Shown in pieces: positions 55,701 to 63,205 of a DNA stretch of 64,000 nt. Position 1 is the stretch's first letter. Each line of letters begins with the position of its first letter. The notes under the pieces were generated by a model that did not search any database, was not told the DNA's origin, and worked only from the letters and a program-made list of their open reading frames with translations. This DNA is from Ruegeria sp. ANG-S4 (GTDB lineage Bacteria; Pseudomonadota; Alphaproteobacteria; Rhodobacterales; Rhodobacteraceae), in the NCBI RefSeq assembly GCF_000814005.1, contig NZ_JWLK01000005.1, positions 124,001 through 188,000 of the forward strand, read 5' to 3'. The position numbers and the translations under genes are program-made.

Positions 55701-56160
55701 GCTGAATGCAATCAGCCTTGTCGGCCTGCTGGATGAAATGGCCGGGCAGGGCATATATTTCGCGTCAATCGAAAGCCAAATGCGCGTGACACCGACCCAG
55801 ATCAAGGTCCTCAGCGGCAGCGCCGTGGGCCCGTCCATGGGCCTGTCCTTCGATGGAACGATCGACACAGTTGCCGGGATGCTTGATTTGCGGGGGGCGA
55901 TCTCTCCGATCTATCTTTTAAATGCCGTCGGCAGTGTTTTGACCCGCAAAGGCGAAGGTGTCTTTGCATTCAATTACACGCTCAGAGGCCCTTTGACCGA
56001 TCCATCGGTTTCGGTGAACCCGCTATCGGGCCTGGCCCCCCTGTTCTTGCGCAACTTGATGCGTGCGCCGCCCCCAACCGTGTCCGACGGGCCAAATGCC
56101 ACGCGCGACAGACCGATCAGCGAACATCCGGCGGCGCAATCCCGTGGCGAGGATCGCTGA
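52765..56160 (+). CDS. Large AsmA/DUF3971-like envelope protein
   Basis: About 1130 residues. A basic N-terminus (KKRRRSRRRS) precedes one membrane anchor (MRGVFALVLLAVVAAFMVIGQ), then long repetitive beta-rich regions and an AsmA-like C-terminal domain (LDEMAGQGIYFASIESQMRVTPTQIKVLSGSAVGPSMGLSFDGTIDTVAGMLDLRG). This matches the YhdP/DUF3971 class, thought to form bridges moving phospholipid to the outer membrane. Start uncertain: no ATG is available, TTG at 52765 or GTG at 52780. A gap of 45 bp precedes queA. Confidence 0.8.
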   Translation: MGRLKDVERKLLQPEQKDDPAAGSKKRRRSRRRSAGLWAMRGVFALVLLAVVAAFMVIGQRMHAPIWLRDRVEARLDQALGGVRIRFGDVSFIIHEGWRPRLRLTDVQISDAAGQQIAEVSDMRASLAMRPLLRGHVRPKRIVLNGAQIALTRGHDGALTMTVGSGSAPMGEAPNFAQLIETSDDVFLSPILSALTSVELDAITLDYSDLRQGRSWVLDGGRIQMTRDAQEVRLATSFSVLAGRDYVSEIEANYTSTLDSAAARFGVSITDLPAEDIGGHSPALAWMQVLTSPISGALRGSVDADGALGPVFATLNLGAGAVQPTPETVPIKFDAARTYFTYDPTRQELDFNEVSVNSAWGTVQGDGKAFLQGVTAGRLESMDAQFRLSGIRVNPADLFIEPLTLTHADIDFQMKLAPFRLKLGQMRVEDGDHRLRLSGDLAGLADGWKASIDGQIDRMRVDQVLGYWPPRLAVKPRRWVEENIFDGQMSDLEFALRLRPDEQPDVFASFEFDDAKVRFAKTLPPVERAQGQVSLLNGRFTVTAQEGTVTAAQGGVVDASGTSFIIPDIGIRQRAPAIARIKASGSVTAALSLLDQPPLLVLTKANLPVDLSQGQVALQGTLALPLVKGLKLEDTEFHYTADLLDIESDKLVPDTNVRAAGLSLTGDQTQVKIDGDGYFGEVPVSAAWTQPIGGSEPQRSQLLGRIEISDLLMNQIGAGLPPGMVTGQGLADFTLGIGAGEPPALTADSDLVGVGLAIPELGWRKPAQTSGTLSIDATLGAAPAVQSLQLAASGLRSAGSISFRDGELDRVRFSSFELGDWLAVPAELIGRGAAPPDIRVLGGVLNLGKSTFGKGSGSGSGAGPRLDVALDRLQVTESVALTGLKGAFQTTGGLSGAFTALVNGGAAISGQVSPSGGRTAVNLTSDDAGSVLRSAGVITQARGGSFALQLDPIAEEGNYDVGLRIRDTRIKDAPAMAALLNAISLVGLLDEMAGQGIYFASIESQMRVTPTQIKVLSGSAVGPSMGLSFDGTIDTVAGMLDLRGAISPIYLLNAVGSVLTRKGEGVFAFNYTLRGPLTDPSVSVNPLSGLAPLFLRNLMRAPPPTVSDGPNATRDRPISEHPAAQSRGEDR

Positions 56161-56205
56161 GCGCGACGTGTGGCCGAATCTGTTTCGCCCATGTATGGCG
56201 CGGCC

Positions 56206-57252
56206 ATGAAACTCAGCGATTTTGATTTTGATCTGCCCGAAGACCTGATCGCGACGCGGCCCGCGCAGCCGCGCTCGTCCGCGCGATTGCTGGTTGCGAA
56301 CAGGGGTGTATTGCAGGACAGGCAGGTCTTGGATCTGCCGGACATACTGCGCCCCGGCGATCGTCTTGTGTTGAACGATACAAAGGTCATTCCGGCGCGA
56401 TTGAACGGGCGACGCCACCGCAACAGTGCGCAAGGCCCGGTCTCTGCGGCCATCGAAGCCACGTTGCTGGATCCGCAGGCAGATGGCGCTTGGTCCGCGT
56501 TGATCAAACCCCTGAAGAAGGTCAAACCGGGCGAAGAGATCGTGTTTTCGGATACTTTGTCCGCACGTTTGGAGCGTATCGAGGATGGGCAGGCGTTTCT
56601 GAGGTTCAATCTTTCAGGTGACGACTTTGATCAGGCACTTGACCGGGCGGGGTCGATGCCCCTGCCACCTTACATTGCAGCAAAACGCCCGGCCGATGCG
56701 CAGGACAAGACCGACTATCAAACCGTCTGGGCGCGGAATTCCGGTGCTGTCGCGGCTCCGACGGCCTCCTTGCACTTTGACGAACCGTTGTTGCAGGCGT
56801 TGTCTGTGCGCGGTGTCGAGTTTTCCCACGTGACCCTGCATGTCGGAGCCGGGACGTTCCTGCCGATCAAGGTTGAAGACGTGACCACGCACAAAATGCA
56901 TGCCGAGTGGGGTCAGGTCAGCGAACAGGCCGCCGCAGAAATCCGGGCCACAAAGGCTGCCGGTGGGCGTGTCATCCCTGTCGGCACAACCGCACTGCGA
57001 CTGATCGAAAGCGCCGCGCGGGATGGGGTTATCGAAGCGTGGGAAGGCGAGACGGATATTTTCATCTATCCGGGCTTCGATTTTAATGTGACGGACGCGC
57101 TGATGACAAATTTCCACCTGCCCAAATCCACCTTGCTGATGCTGGTGTCTGCACTGATCGGGCAGGACAGGATAAAGTCGGTATACGACCATGCAATTGC
57201 ACGAAAATACCGGTTCTTTTCGTACGGAGACTCATCGCTGTTGATCCCGTGA
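56206..57252 (+). CDS. queA: tRNA preQ1(34) S-adenosylmethionine ribosyltransferase-isomerase
   Basis: 348 residues. [64 protein letters not shown] and [19 protein letters not shown] are diagnostic. It converts preQ1 to epoxyqueuosine in tRNA. The ATG at 56206 gives the family start; the frame is open a further 12 codons upstream. Follows the AsmA-like gene closely. Confidence 0.96.
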   Translation: MKLSDFDFDLPEDLIATRPAQPRSSARLLVANRGVLQDRQVLDLPDILRPGDRLVLNDTKVIPARLNGRRHRNSAQGPVSAAIEATLLDPQADGAWSALIKPLKKVKPGEEIVFSDTLSARLERIEDGQAFLRFNLSGDDFDQALDRAGSMPLPPYIAAKRPADAQDKTDYQTVWARNSGAVAAPTASLHFDEPLLQALSVRGVEFSHVTLHVGAGTFLPIKVEDVTTHKMHAEWGQVSEQAAAEIRATKAAGGRVIPVGTTALRLIESAARDGVIEAWEGETDIFIYPGFDFNVTDALMTNFHLPKSTLLMLVSALIGQDRIKSVYDHAIARKYRFFSYGDSSLLIP

Positions 57253-57365
57253 TCTCACGGATTTTCGGATCAAAACACAACAATGTCGTATACAGGCGCG
57301 ACCGGGGCGAAAATTGATCGCACCAAGCTGGCAAAAAACGCCGGTAACATCGAAAGGGGCCTTGG

Positions 57366-58637
57366 ATGCTTCAGGTGATTTCAAGCGCATGGGCGCTTTT
57401 GCTTGGGATGGGCCTGTTGATGGTGGGCAACGGGTTGCAGGGCACCTTGCTCGGCGTTCGTGGCGAAATCGAGTCGTTCTCGACCCTGCAGATGTCTTTT
57501 GTCATGTCGGCTTATTTCCTAGGCTTCCTCGGCGGTTCGAGACTGGCGCCCGAGATGATACGACGTGTCGGGCATGTGCGTGTGTTCGCGGCCCTGGCAT
57601 CCTTCATCTCTGCCGTCATGATCATGTACCCGTTATTGACAAACCCGATTGCGTGGGCGTTGGGGCGCGTGCTGATCGGATTTTGTTTTTCCGGCGTTTA
57701 CGTGACGGCGGAAAGCTGGTTGAACAACGCGGCGAACAACGAAAACCGCGGTCAGGCGCTGTCGCTTTACATGATCGTTCAGATGACTGGGGTGGTCAGC
57801 GCACAGGCGCTGATGCTGGTCGGTGATCCGGCCGGGTATGAGACATTCGTCATCGCCTCGATCCTTGTTTCCATCTCGTTTGCACCGATCTTGCTGTCGA
57901 TTTCCCCGACACCGGCTTTTGACACGACCAAACCCATGTCGCTGCGGCAATTGTTCGAAACCTCGCCACTGGGATGCGTGGGAATGTTCCTGCTTGGCGG
58001 CGTCTTTTCCGCCCAGTTCGCGATGGCCGCGGTCTACGGCGCGCATGCGGGCCTGTCACTGGCCGAAATCTCGACCTTTGTCGCCGCCTTCTATGTCGGC
58101 GCGCTGGTTCTGCAATATCCGCTGGGGTGGCTTTCCGACAGAATGGATCGCCGTCTGCTGATCATGTCGGTGGCCGCAATCGGAGGTGTGGCCGCCGTGA
58201 TTGGAATGCTGTTCGGGGTGACGTTCCCCGTTCTGCTTGTTTCGGCATTCTGCATTGGTGGTATGTCAAACCCGCTGTATTCCCTGCTGATCGCATACAC
58301 CAATGACTACCTGGAATACGACGATATGGCCGCGGCCTCGGGCGGGTTGGTCTTCACCAATGGTCTCGGCGCGATAGCGGGGCCGTTGATCACGGGCTGG
58401 CTGATGGGGGATGCGGTTTTTGGGCCACAGGGCTTTTTCCTGTTCATCGCGGCCCTGATGTTCGTGACTGCTGCATACGCCGCATATCGCATGACACAGC
58501 GCGCCTATGTCCCCGTCGATGAAACCGGAGCGATTGCACCGATTTACCCCACAGCGTCGCCGGTTGCACTTGAAGTGGCGCAAGAAGTGGTCATCGAAGC
58601 GGCCCAGGACGAATCGGACGGGCAAGAACCCGCCTAA
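57366..58637 (+). CDS. MFS transporter, YcaD-like
   Basis: 423 residues, 12 membrane segments. QGTLLGVRGEIESFSTLQMSFVMSAYFLGFLGGSRLAPEMIRRVGHVRVFA near the N-terminus, GRVLIGFCFSGVYVTAESWLNN and QYPLGWLSDRMDRRLL are characteristic of the YcaD-type MFS group. Substrate unknown. The C-terminal 50 residues are acidic and Ala-rich, and cytoplasmic. Located 113 bp after queA. Confidence 0.8.
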   Translation: MLQVISSAWALLLGMGLLMVGNGLQGTLLGVRGEIESFSTLQMSFVMSAYFLGFLGGSRLAPEMIRRVGHVRVFAALASFISAVMIMYPLLTNPIAWALGRVLIGFCFSGVYVTAESWLNNAANNENRGQALSLYMIVQMTGVVSAQALMLVGDPAGYETFVIASILVSISFAPILLSISPTPAFDTTKPMSLRQLFETSPLGCVGMFLLGGVFSAQFAMAAVYGAHAGLSLAEISTFVAAFYVGALVLQYPLGWLSDRMDRRLLIMSVAAIGGVAAVIGMLFGVTFPVLLVSAFCIGGMSNPLYSLLIAYTNDYLEYDDMAAASGGLVFTNGLGAIAGPLITGWLMGDAVFGPQGFFLFIAALMFVTAAYAAYRMTQRAYVPVDETGAIAPIYPTASPVALEVAQEVVIEAAQDESDGQEPA

Positions 58638-58744
58638 CCTCATGAAATGTGACGTCCGTGTTGCAATATGTTACTGTAACAGTTCTGTAAAACGGCCTTA
58701 AATGACGCTACGTCCCTGGGGAGGGCACAAACGGAGTTCAGGGC

Positions 58745-59323
58745 ATGGTTAGTCCCGAAGAAGTACTGAGTTTTTGGTTGGATGAAATTGGCCCCGACGG
58801 CTGGTACGTTCAGGATGAAACGCTTGATGCGACCATCCGTGACCGGTTCATGGACACGTGGTCAGCGGCATGTGAGGGAAGGTTCTCGATGTGGCTGACA
58901 TACCCCAGCGGTGCACTGGCCTACATCATCCTGATGGATCAATTTCCGCGCAACATGTTCCGAGGCGAAAAACGCGCTTTTTCAACCGATCGGGCGGCGT
59001 TGACGGCAGCCAAATGTGCGATCGACAAAAGCTGGGACATGAAGATAGATGAACCGGCGCGGCAGTTTTTCTACCTTCCGCTGATGCATTCTGAAAACCT
59101 GTGCGATCAGGAACGCTGTGTCCGACTGATGTGCGAACGGATGCCGGAGAACGGTGGCAGCAACCTGCTGCATGCCCGCGCGCATCGCGAAGTGATCCGC
59201 CAGTTTGGCCGCTTTCCCTACCGGAATGAAGCGCTGGAACGGCCAACGACCGCGCATGAGGCTGCTTATGTCAGCGAAGGTGGCTACGGATCCACCGTGC
59301 GGGCATTACAAACCGCCAATTAA
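58745..59323 (+). CDS. DUF924 family protein
   Basis: 192 residues. VLSFWLDEIGPDGWY, IILMDQFPRNMFRGEKRAF, FFYLPLMHSENLCDQERCVRLM and HREVIRQFGRFPYRNEALER are the signature blocks of DUF924, an all-helical TPR-like fold. Function unknown. Its last 4 bp overlap the convergent coiled-coil gene. Confidence 0.85.
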   Translation: MVSPEEVLSFWLDEIGPDGWYVQDETLDATIRDRFMDTWSAACEGRFSMWLTYPSGALAYIILMDQFPRNMFRGEKRAFSTDRAALTAAKCAIDKSWDMKIDEPARQFFYLPLMHSENLCDQERCVRLMCERMPENGGSNLLHARAHREVIRQFGRFPYRNEALERPTTAHEAAYVSEGGYGSTVRALQTAN

Positions 59324-59754
59324 GCCGAGGGCGTGCATCCTCGGACTGCCTGCACCTTTTCGGCGGCTGCCTCGGCAGCCGTTGTAACTGCGTAGTCGAT
59401 CAATTCTTCTGGATTCTCAACCAGACCGGCCAACCGGGTTTGCGTCTCTGACAGCCGTGTTTCAATTTCGTTCAGGCGATCCAGAGCGGTGTCCAGTTTG
59501 GCCTGCGTGGTCGGGCTGATGGCAATTCCCTGATCGCGGATGGACGTCAGGTCGCTGCGCAACCCGGCCAACTCGCCACGAATACCCTGCGCCTCTTCGC
59601 GCAATGGCGCAACGACTTGCAGGTTTTCGGCGAATCCTTCGCGGATGTCCTGAACGGATTGCGCCAGCTTCCACCCCAGAAACAGGCACAACGCCAGTAG
59701 AATAAGAGTGGCGTTCAGGAGGGCGAGTAATAAGTCCTTTAGCGTTTTGGCCAT
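59320..59754 (-). CDS. Small membrane-anchored coiled-coil protein
   Basis: 144 residues from the ATG at 59754: one membrane helix (LLLALLNATLILLALCLFLGWKLA), then a helical coiled coil (IREGFAENLQVVAPLREEAQGIRGELAGLRSDLTSIRDQ, TALDRLNEIETRLSETQTRLAGLVEN). No family recognised. Overlaps the DUF924 stop codon by 4 bp, convergently, and is divergent from lpd. Confidence 0.6.
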   Translation of the reverse strand: MAKTLKDLLLALLNATLILLALCLFLGWKLAQSVQDIREGFAENLQVVAPLREEAQGIRGELAGLRSDLTSIRDQGIAISPTTQAKLDTALDRLNEIETRLSETQTRLAGLVENPEELIDYAVTTAAEAAAEKVQAVRGCTPSA

Positions 59755-59919
59755 GACAATACCTTCGAATATCAATCTGTTTTGGGAACCTGACGTGCAG
59801 AGGTTGTCTTTTTCTAGCGTCTGGACCGGGGTCGGTATAGGCTGAAACCAGCGCAATAGCGCCGTTCTTACCCTGCGTCATATTTGTCGCGGAAGCGATG
59901 ATTGATGCGCTGAGAAAAA

Positions 59920-59937
59920 TAGTTTAATGGTAAACTA
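59920..59937. promoter_or_regulatory. Palindromic operator candidate upstream of lpd
   Basis: TAGTTTA-ATGG-TAAACTA, 7-bp arms and 4-nt spacer, flanked by AAAA and TTTT. It lies 31 bp before lpd and has the same core as the pdhA palindrome. Confidence 0.75.
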
Positions 59938-59968
59938 GTTTTAATCAGACCCGCGCCGAGAGGTACAC

Positions 59969-61363
59969 ATGGCTGCACAATCCTTTGATCTGATCGTAAT
60001 CGGCGCGGGCCCCGGAGGCTATGTCGCCGCCATCCGCGCCGCGCAACTTGGCCTGAAGACCGCTGTCGTAGAACGCGAGCATCTGGGCGGGATTTGCCTG
60101 AACTGGGGCTGCATCCCGACCAAGGCGTTGCTGCGGTCATCAGAAGTCTTTCATCTGATGGAACGGGCCAAGGACTTTGGACTGAAGGCGGACAAGGTCG
60201 ATTACGATCTTGAGGCGGTCGTCAAACGCTCGCGCGGGGTTGCCAAGCAGCTGACCAGCGGCGTGGGTCATCTGCTGAAGAAGAACAAAGTCACTGTCAT
60301 CATGGGGGAGGCTACGATCCCAGCAAAGGGCAAGGTCAGCGTCAAAACCGAAAAGGGCAGCGACGAACTGACCGCCAAGAATATCATTTTGGCCACGGGT
60401 GCCCGCGCACGTGAACTGCCCGGTCTCGAGGCGGACGGGGATCTGGTCTGGACCTACAAACATGCGCTGATGCCCCCTCGGATGCCGAAGAAACTGCTGG
60501 TGATCGGTTCGGGCGCCATCGGGATCGAATTTGCAAGCTTTTACAACACACTGGGCGCGGAAACGACCGTGGTTGAGGTGATGGACCGCGTGTTGCCGGT
60601 GGAAGATGCCGAAATCAGCGCTTTTGCCAAGAAGGCGTTTACCAAACAAGGCATGACCATCATGGAAAAAGCGATGGTCAAGCAACTGGACCGCGCAAAA
60701 GGCAAGGTTACCGCGCATATCGAGGTCAAGGGCAAAGTCGAAAAGCATGATTTCGACACCGTGATATCTGCCGTAGGGATCGTCGGAAATGTCGAAAACC
60801 TCGGGCTTGAGGCATTGGGCGTGCAAGTAGACCGAACACACGTCGTCACAGATGAGTTCTGCCGCACAGGCGTTGAAGGGCTCTATGCCATCGGCGACAT
60901 CGCCGGAGCACCCTGGCTGGCGCACAAGGCGAGCCATGAGGGCGTCATGGTTGCGGAACTGATCGCCGGCAAACATGCACATCCCGTCAAACCGGAAAGC
61001 ATTGCTGGCTGCACCTATTGCCAGCCTCAGGTCGCGTCGGTGGGCTACACCGAGGCCAGGGCGAAAGAGCTTGGCTACGACATCAAGGTCGGCAAGTTTC
61101 CCTTTATCGGCAACGGAAAGGCGATTGCATTGGGCGAGCCTGAAGGCCTGATCAAAACCGTGTTCGACGCCAAAACCGGTGAACTGCTGGGCGCACATAT
61201 GATCGGGGCAGAGGTGACGGAGCTGATTCAGGGCTATGTGGTCGGCCGCCAACTGGAAACCACGGAAGAAGACCTAATGAACACGGTTTTCCCGCACCCG
61301 ACCTTGTCGGAAATGATGCACGAAAGCGTGCTGGATGCGTATGGGCGCGTGATACACATGTAG
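59969..61363 (+). CDS. lpdA: Dihydrolipoyl dehydrogenase (E3)
   Basis: 464 residues. FAD-binding GAGPGGYVAAIRAAQLG, redox cysteines Cys43 and Cys48 in GGICLNWGCIPTKAL, NAD-binding GSGAIGIEFASFY and the catalytic His in HPTLSEMMHESVL are complete. It reoxidises dihydrolipoyl groups of E2 for pyruvate dehydrogenase and probably other 2-oxoacid complexes. It stands 16 kb from pdhABC but shares their operator sequence. Confidence 0.96.
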   Translation: MAAQSFDLIVIGAGPGGYVAAIRAAQLGLKTAVVEREHLGGICLNWGCIPTKALLRSSEVFHLMERAKDFGLKADKVDYDLEAVVKRSRGVAKQLTSGVGHLLKKNKVTVIMGEATIPAKGKVSVKTEKGSDELTAKNIILATGARARELPGLEADGDLVWTYKHALMPPRMPKKLLVIGSGAIGIEFASFYNTLGAETTVVEVMDRVLPVEDAEISAFAKKAFTKQGMTIMEKAMVKQLDRAKGKVTAHIEVKGKVEKHDFDTVISAVGIVGNVENLGLEALGVQVDRTHVVTDEFCRTGVEGLYAIGDIAGAPWLAHKASHEGVMVAELIAGKHAHPVKPESIAGCTYCQPQVASVGYTEARAKELGYDIKVGKFPFIGNGKAIALGEPEGLIKTVFDAKTGELLGAHMIGAEVTELIQGYVVGRQLETTEEDLMNTVFPHPTLSEMMHESVLDAYGRVIHM

Positions 61364-61367
61364 AAAA

Positions 61368-61493
61368 TGGGGGCGCTGCCCCCGCCGCGGCAAGCCGCGT
61401 CTCCCCCGGGATATTTACAGCCAGATGAAGCAGGGGATCCGGTCTTCATCTGGCCTCAAATATCCCGGAGCGCGAGGCAGAGCCTCGCAAAAT
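61368..61493. repeat. Intergenic structured repeat element
   Basis: Long inverted repeat CCGGGATATTT-aca-GCCAGATGAAG ... CTTCATCTGGC-ctc-AAATATCCCGG, flanked on the left by GGGGGC-gct-GCCCCC and CGCGGC-aa-GCCGCG and on the right by GCGAGGC-aga-GCCTCGC. It fills the convergent gap between lpd and the M20 gene and can act as a terminator for both. It resembles multi-copy intergenic repeats of Rhodobacterales; one copy in this window. Confidence 0.75.
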
Positions 61494-61496
61494 ACA

Positions 61497-62882
61497 CTAT
61501 TTGGTCAACGCTTCCAGAATACGCGCCCAGGACCGGATACCCTTGTGGAAGCTTTTCACGTCATATTTTTCGTTTGGTGAATGGATGGCGTCATCGTCAT
61601 TGGCATAGCCAACGAGCATCGAGTCCAACCCAAGAACCGAGGCAAAATACCCAACCACCGGTATGGATCCGCCCATTCCGGTGAATACGGCCTCTCGTTT
61701 CCACTCATCCGACAGCGCCCCACGTGCAGCTTCAAATTCGGGGCGATCAAGGTTCATGACGGATGCGGGTGACCCTTCGAGGTCGTTGTCCCAAACGACT
61801 TTGGCATCCGGAGACAAGCGCGCTTCGACATGTTTGCGGATCTTGTCGCGCAAAGCGTCGGGGTCCATGTCACCGACCAGACGGCAGGTGATCTTACAAT
61901 GCGCCTCGGAAGGGATCACGGTTTTTGAACCGGCGCCGTTGTAGCCCCCCCACAGCCCGTTCACTTCCAGCGTCGGGCGCGCCCATTGCTGTTCCAGAGT
62001 TGAATATTCTTTTTCTCCATGCGGCTGCGAATAACCCACCGAGTTGAGATATTCAGCCTCGTCAAATCCGCAATTTTCCCATTGGCGCAGCTGTTCCGCT
62101 GGCACTTCATGAACGCCGTCATAGAAACCTTCCACGGCAATACGTCCGGTTTCATCGTCGTAGAACGACGCGACAATTTTTGACATCTCTCTGAGCGGGT
62201 TTAGGCCGGGACCGCCATAGTGGCCCGAGTGCAGGTCGATGCGGGGACCGATAATTGTGAACTCATCCTTGAGCATCCCGCGCAGCTGCGACGCAATCGA
62301 CGGCACGCCGCGCGAGACCATAGAGGTATCGCAGACCAATGCCAGATCTGCCTTAAGCTCTTCCTTGTTCGCCTCAAGAAACGGAACGAGCGATGGCGAG
62401 CCCGACTCCTCTTCGCCTTCAAAGAAAAAGGTGATGCGGCAGGGCAGGGTGCCGTTCACGGCCTTCCAGGCGCGACATGCTTCGACAAAGGTCATCAGCT
62501 GGCCTTTGTCGTCCGATGATCCACGGCCGCGAATGACCTGACCATTTTCGGTCTCTTCAAGCGCCGGGTCGAACGGATCGCGGGTCCACAGTTCCAACGG
62601 ATCAACGGGTTGCACGTCGTAGTGCCCGTAAAACAGAACGTGCGGCCCTTCGTTGCCCTCTCCGACATGGCCAACGACCATAGGGTGGCCGGGCGTGGTG
62701 CGTTTTTCGCAAGTGATGCCAATGCTTTGCAGGTCCGAGACCAACCAATCTGCGGCCTGATCCACTTGTTTTTTGTAAGCCGGGTCGGTCGAAATCGACG
62801 GGATGCGCAAGAACTCCATCAACCGGTCGATGGAATTTGAAAGGTCGGTGTCGATCCTGTTCAGAACAGCGTCAAGCGACAT
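61497..62882 (-). CDS. M20-family metallopeptidase/dipeptidase
   Basis: 461 residues. Metal ligands: His in FYGHYDVQPVDP, Asp in GRGSSDDKGQ, Glu pair in FFFEGEEESGSPS, Asp in VCDTSMVSRG and His in DDAIHSPNEKYD. It is a di-zinc exopeptidase of the dipeptidase/succinyl-diaminopimelate type without signal peptide, so cytoplasmic. Substrate not determined. Convergent with lpd across the repeat element. Confidence 0.88.
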   Translation of the reverse strand: MSLDAVLNRIDTDLSNSIDRLMEFLRIPSISTDPAYKKQVDQAADWLVSDLQSIGITCEKRTTPGHPMVVGHVGEGNEGPHVLFYGHYDVQPVDPLELWTRDPFDPALEETENGQVIRGRGSSDDKGQLMTFVEACRAWKAVNGTLPCRITFFFEGEEESGSPSLVPFLEANKEELKADLALVCDTSMVSRGVPSIASQLRGMLKDEFTIIGPRIDLHSGHYGGPGLNPLREMSKIVASFYDDETGRIAVEGFYDGVHEVPAEQLRQWENCGFDEAEYLNSVGYSQPHGEKEYSTLEQQWARPTLEVNGLWGGYNGAGSKTVIPSEAHCKITCRLVGDMDPDALRDKIRKHVEARLSPDAKVVWDNDLEGSPASVMNLDRPEFEAARGALSDEWKREAVFTGMGGSIPVVGYFASVLGLDSMLVGYANDDDAIHSPNEKYDVKSFHKGIRSWARILEALTK

Positions 62883-63205
62883 AGGCTTCTCCTGGATAGT
62901 CGTGAATTTTGGCGGAGCCTATCAGCGCGCGCGGTGCCGTCCAGTGCATATCGGTGTGAATTTTGGTACATTAACGGAAACCCCGAGATGCGGCGCACAG
63001 GTGCCTGCGTCGTTTCCTCGCGTCTGATGGCCGTAACTTTACTTGTCCGGCGGGCAGATCAGAGATAATTGATGCAAATCAATGCTGCGACTCTGATTTC
63101 GCCAATAGTCATGGTAATACAGGGGCGCAAACCTCGGGAATGTTAGCCGGGGGACGAATGGGTCTGGTGGCGGCAATGCAAAGCCAGGCGCTAAAGGAGA
63201 ATTTG
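62883..63205. other. 323-bp regulatory gap before hemA
   Basis: Between divergent M20 peptidase and hemA. It holds the FNR box at 63069-63082 and, downstream, a plausible hemA promoter. No coding frame in it is convincing. The in-frame ATG at 63158 upstream of hemA lacks a ribosome site. Confidence 0.65.
63069..63082. promoter_or_regulatory. FNR-type (FnrL) binding site before hemA
   Basis: TTGAT-GCAA-ATCAA is a perfect FNR consensus. It lies 124 bp before the hemA start. hemA is a known FnrL target in Rhodobacter, so oxygen-dependent control is likely. Confidence 0.85.

Noticed and set aside
63158..63205. Earlier ATG start for hemA at 63158
   Set aside because: In frame, but it lacks a ribosome site. 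The GTG at 63206 has AAGGAG at good spacing and starts the family N-terminus, putting the PLP lysine at residue 248.
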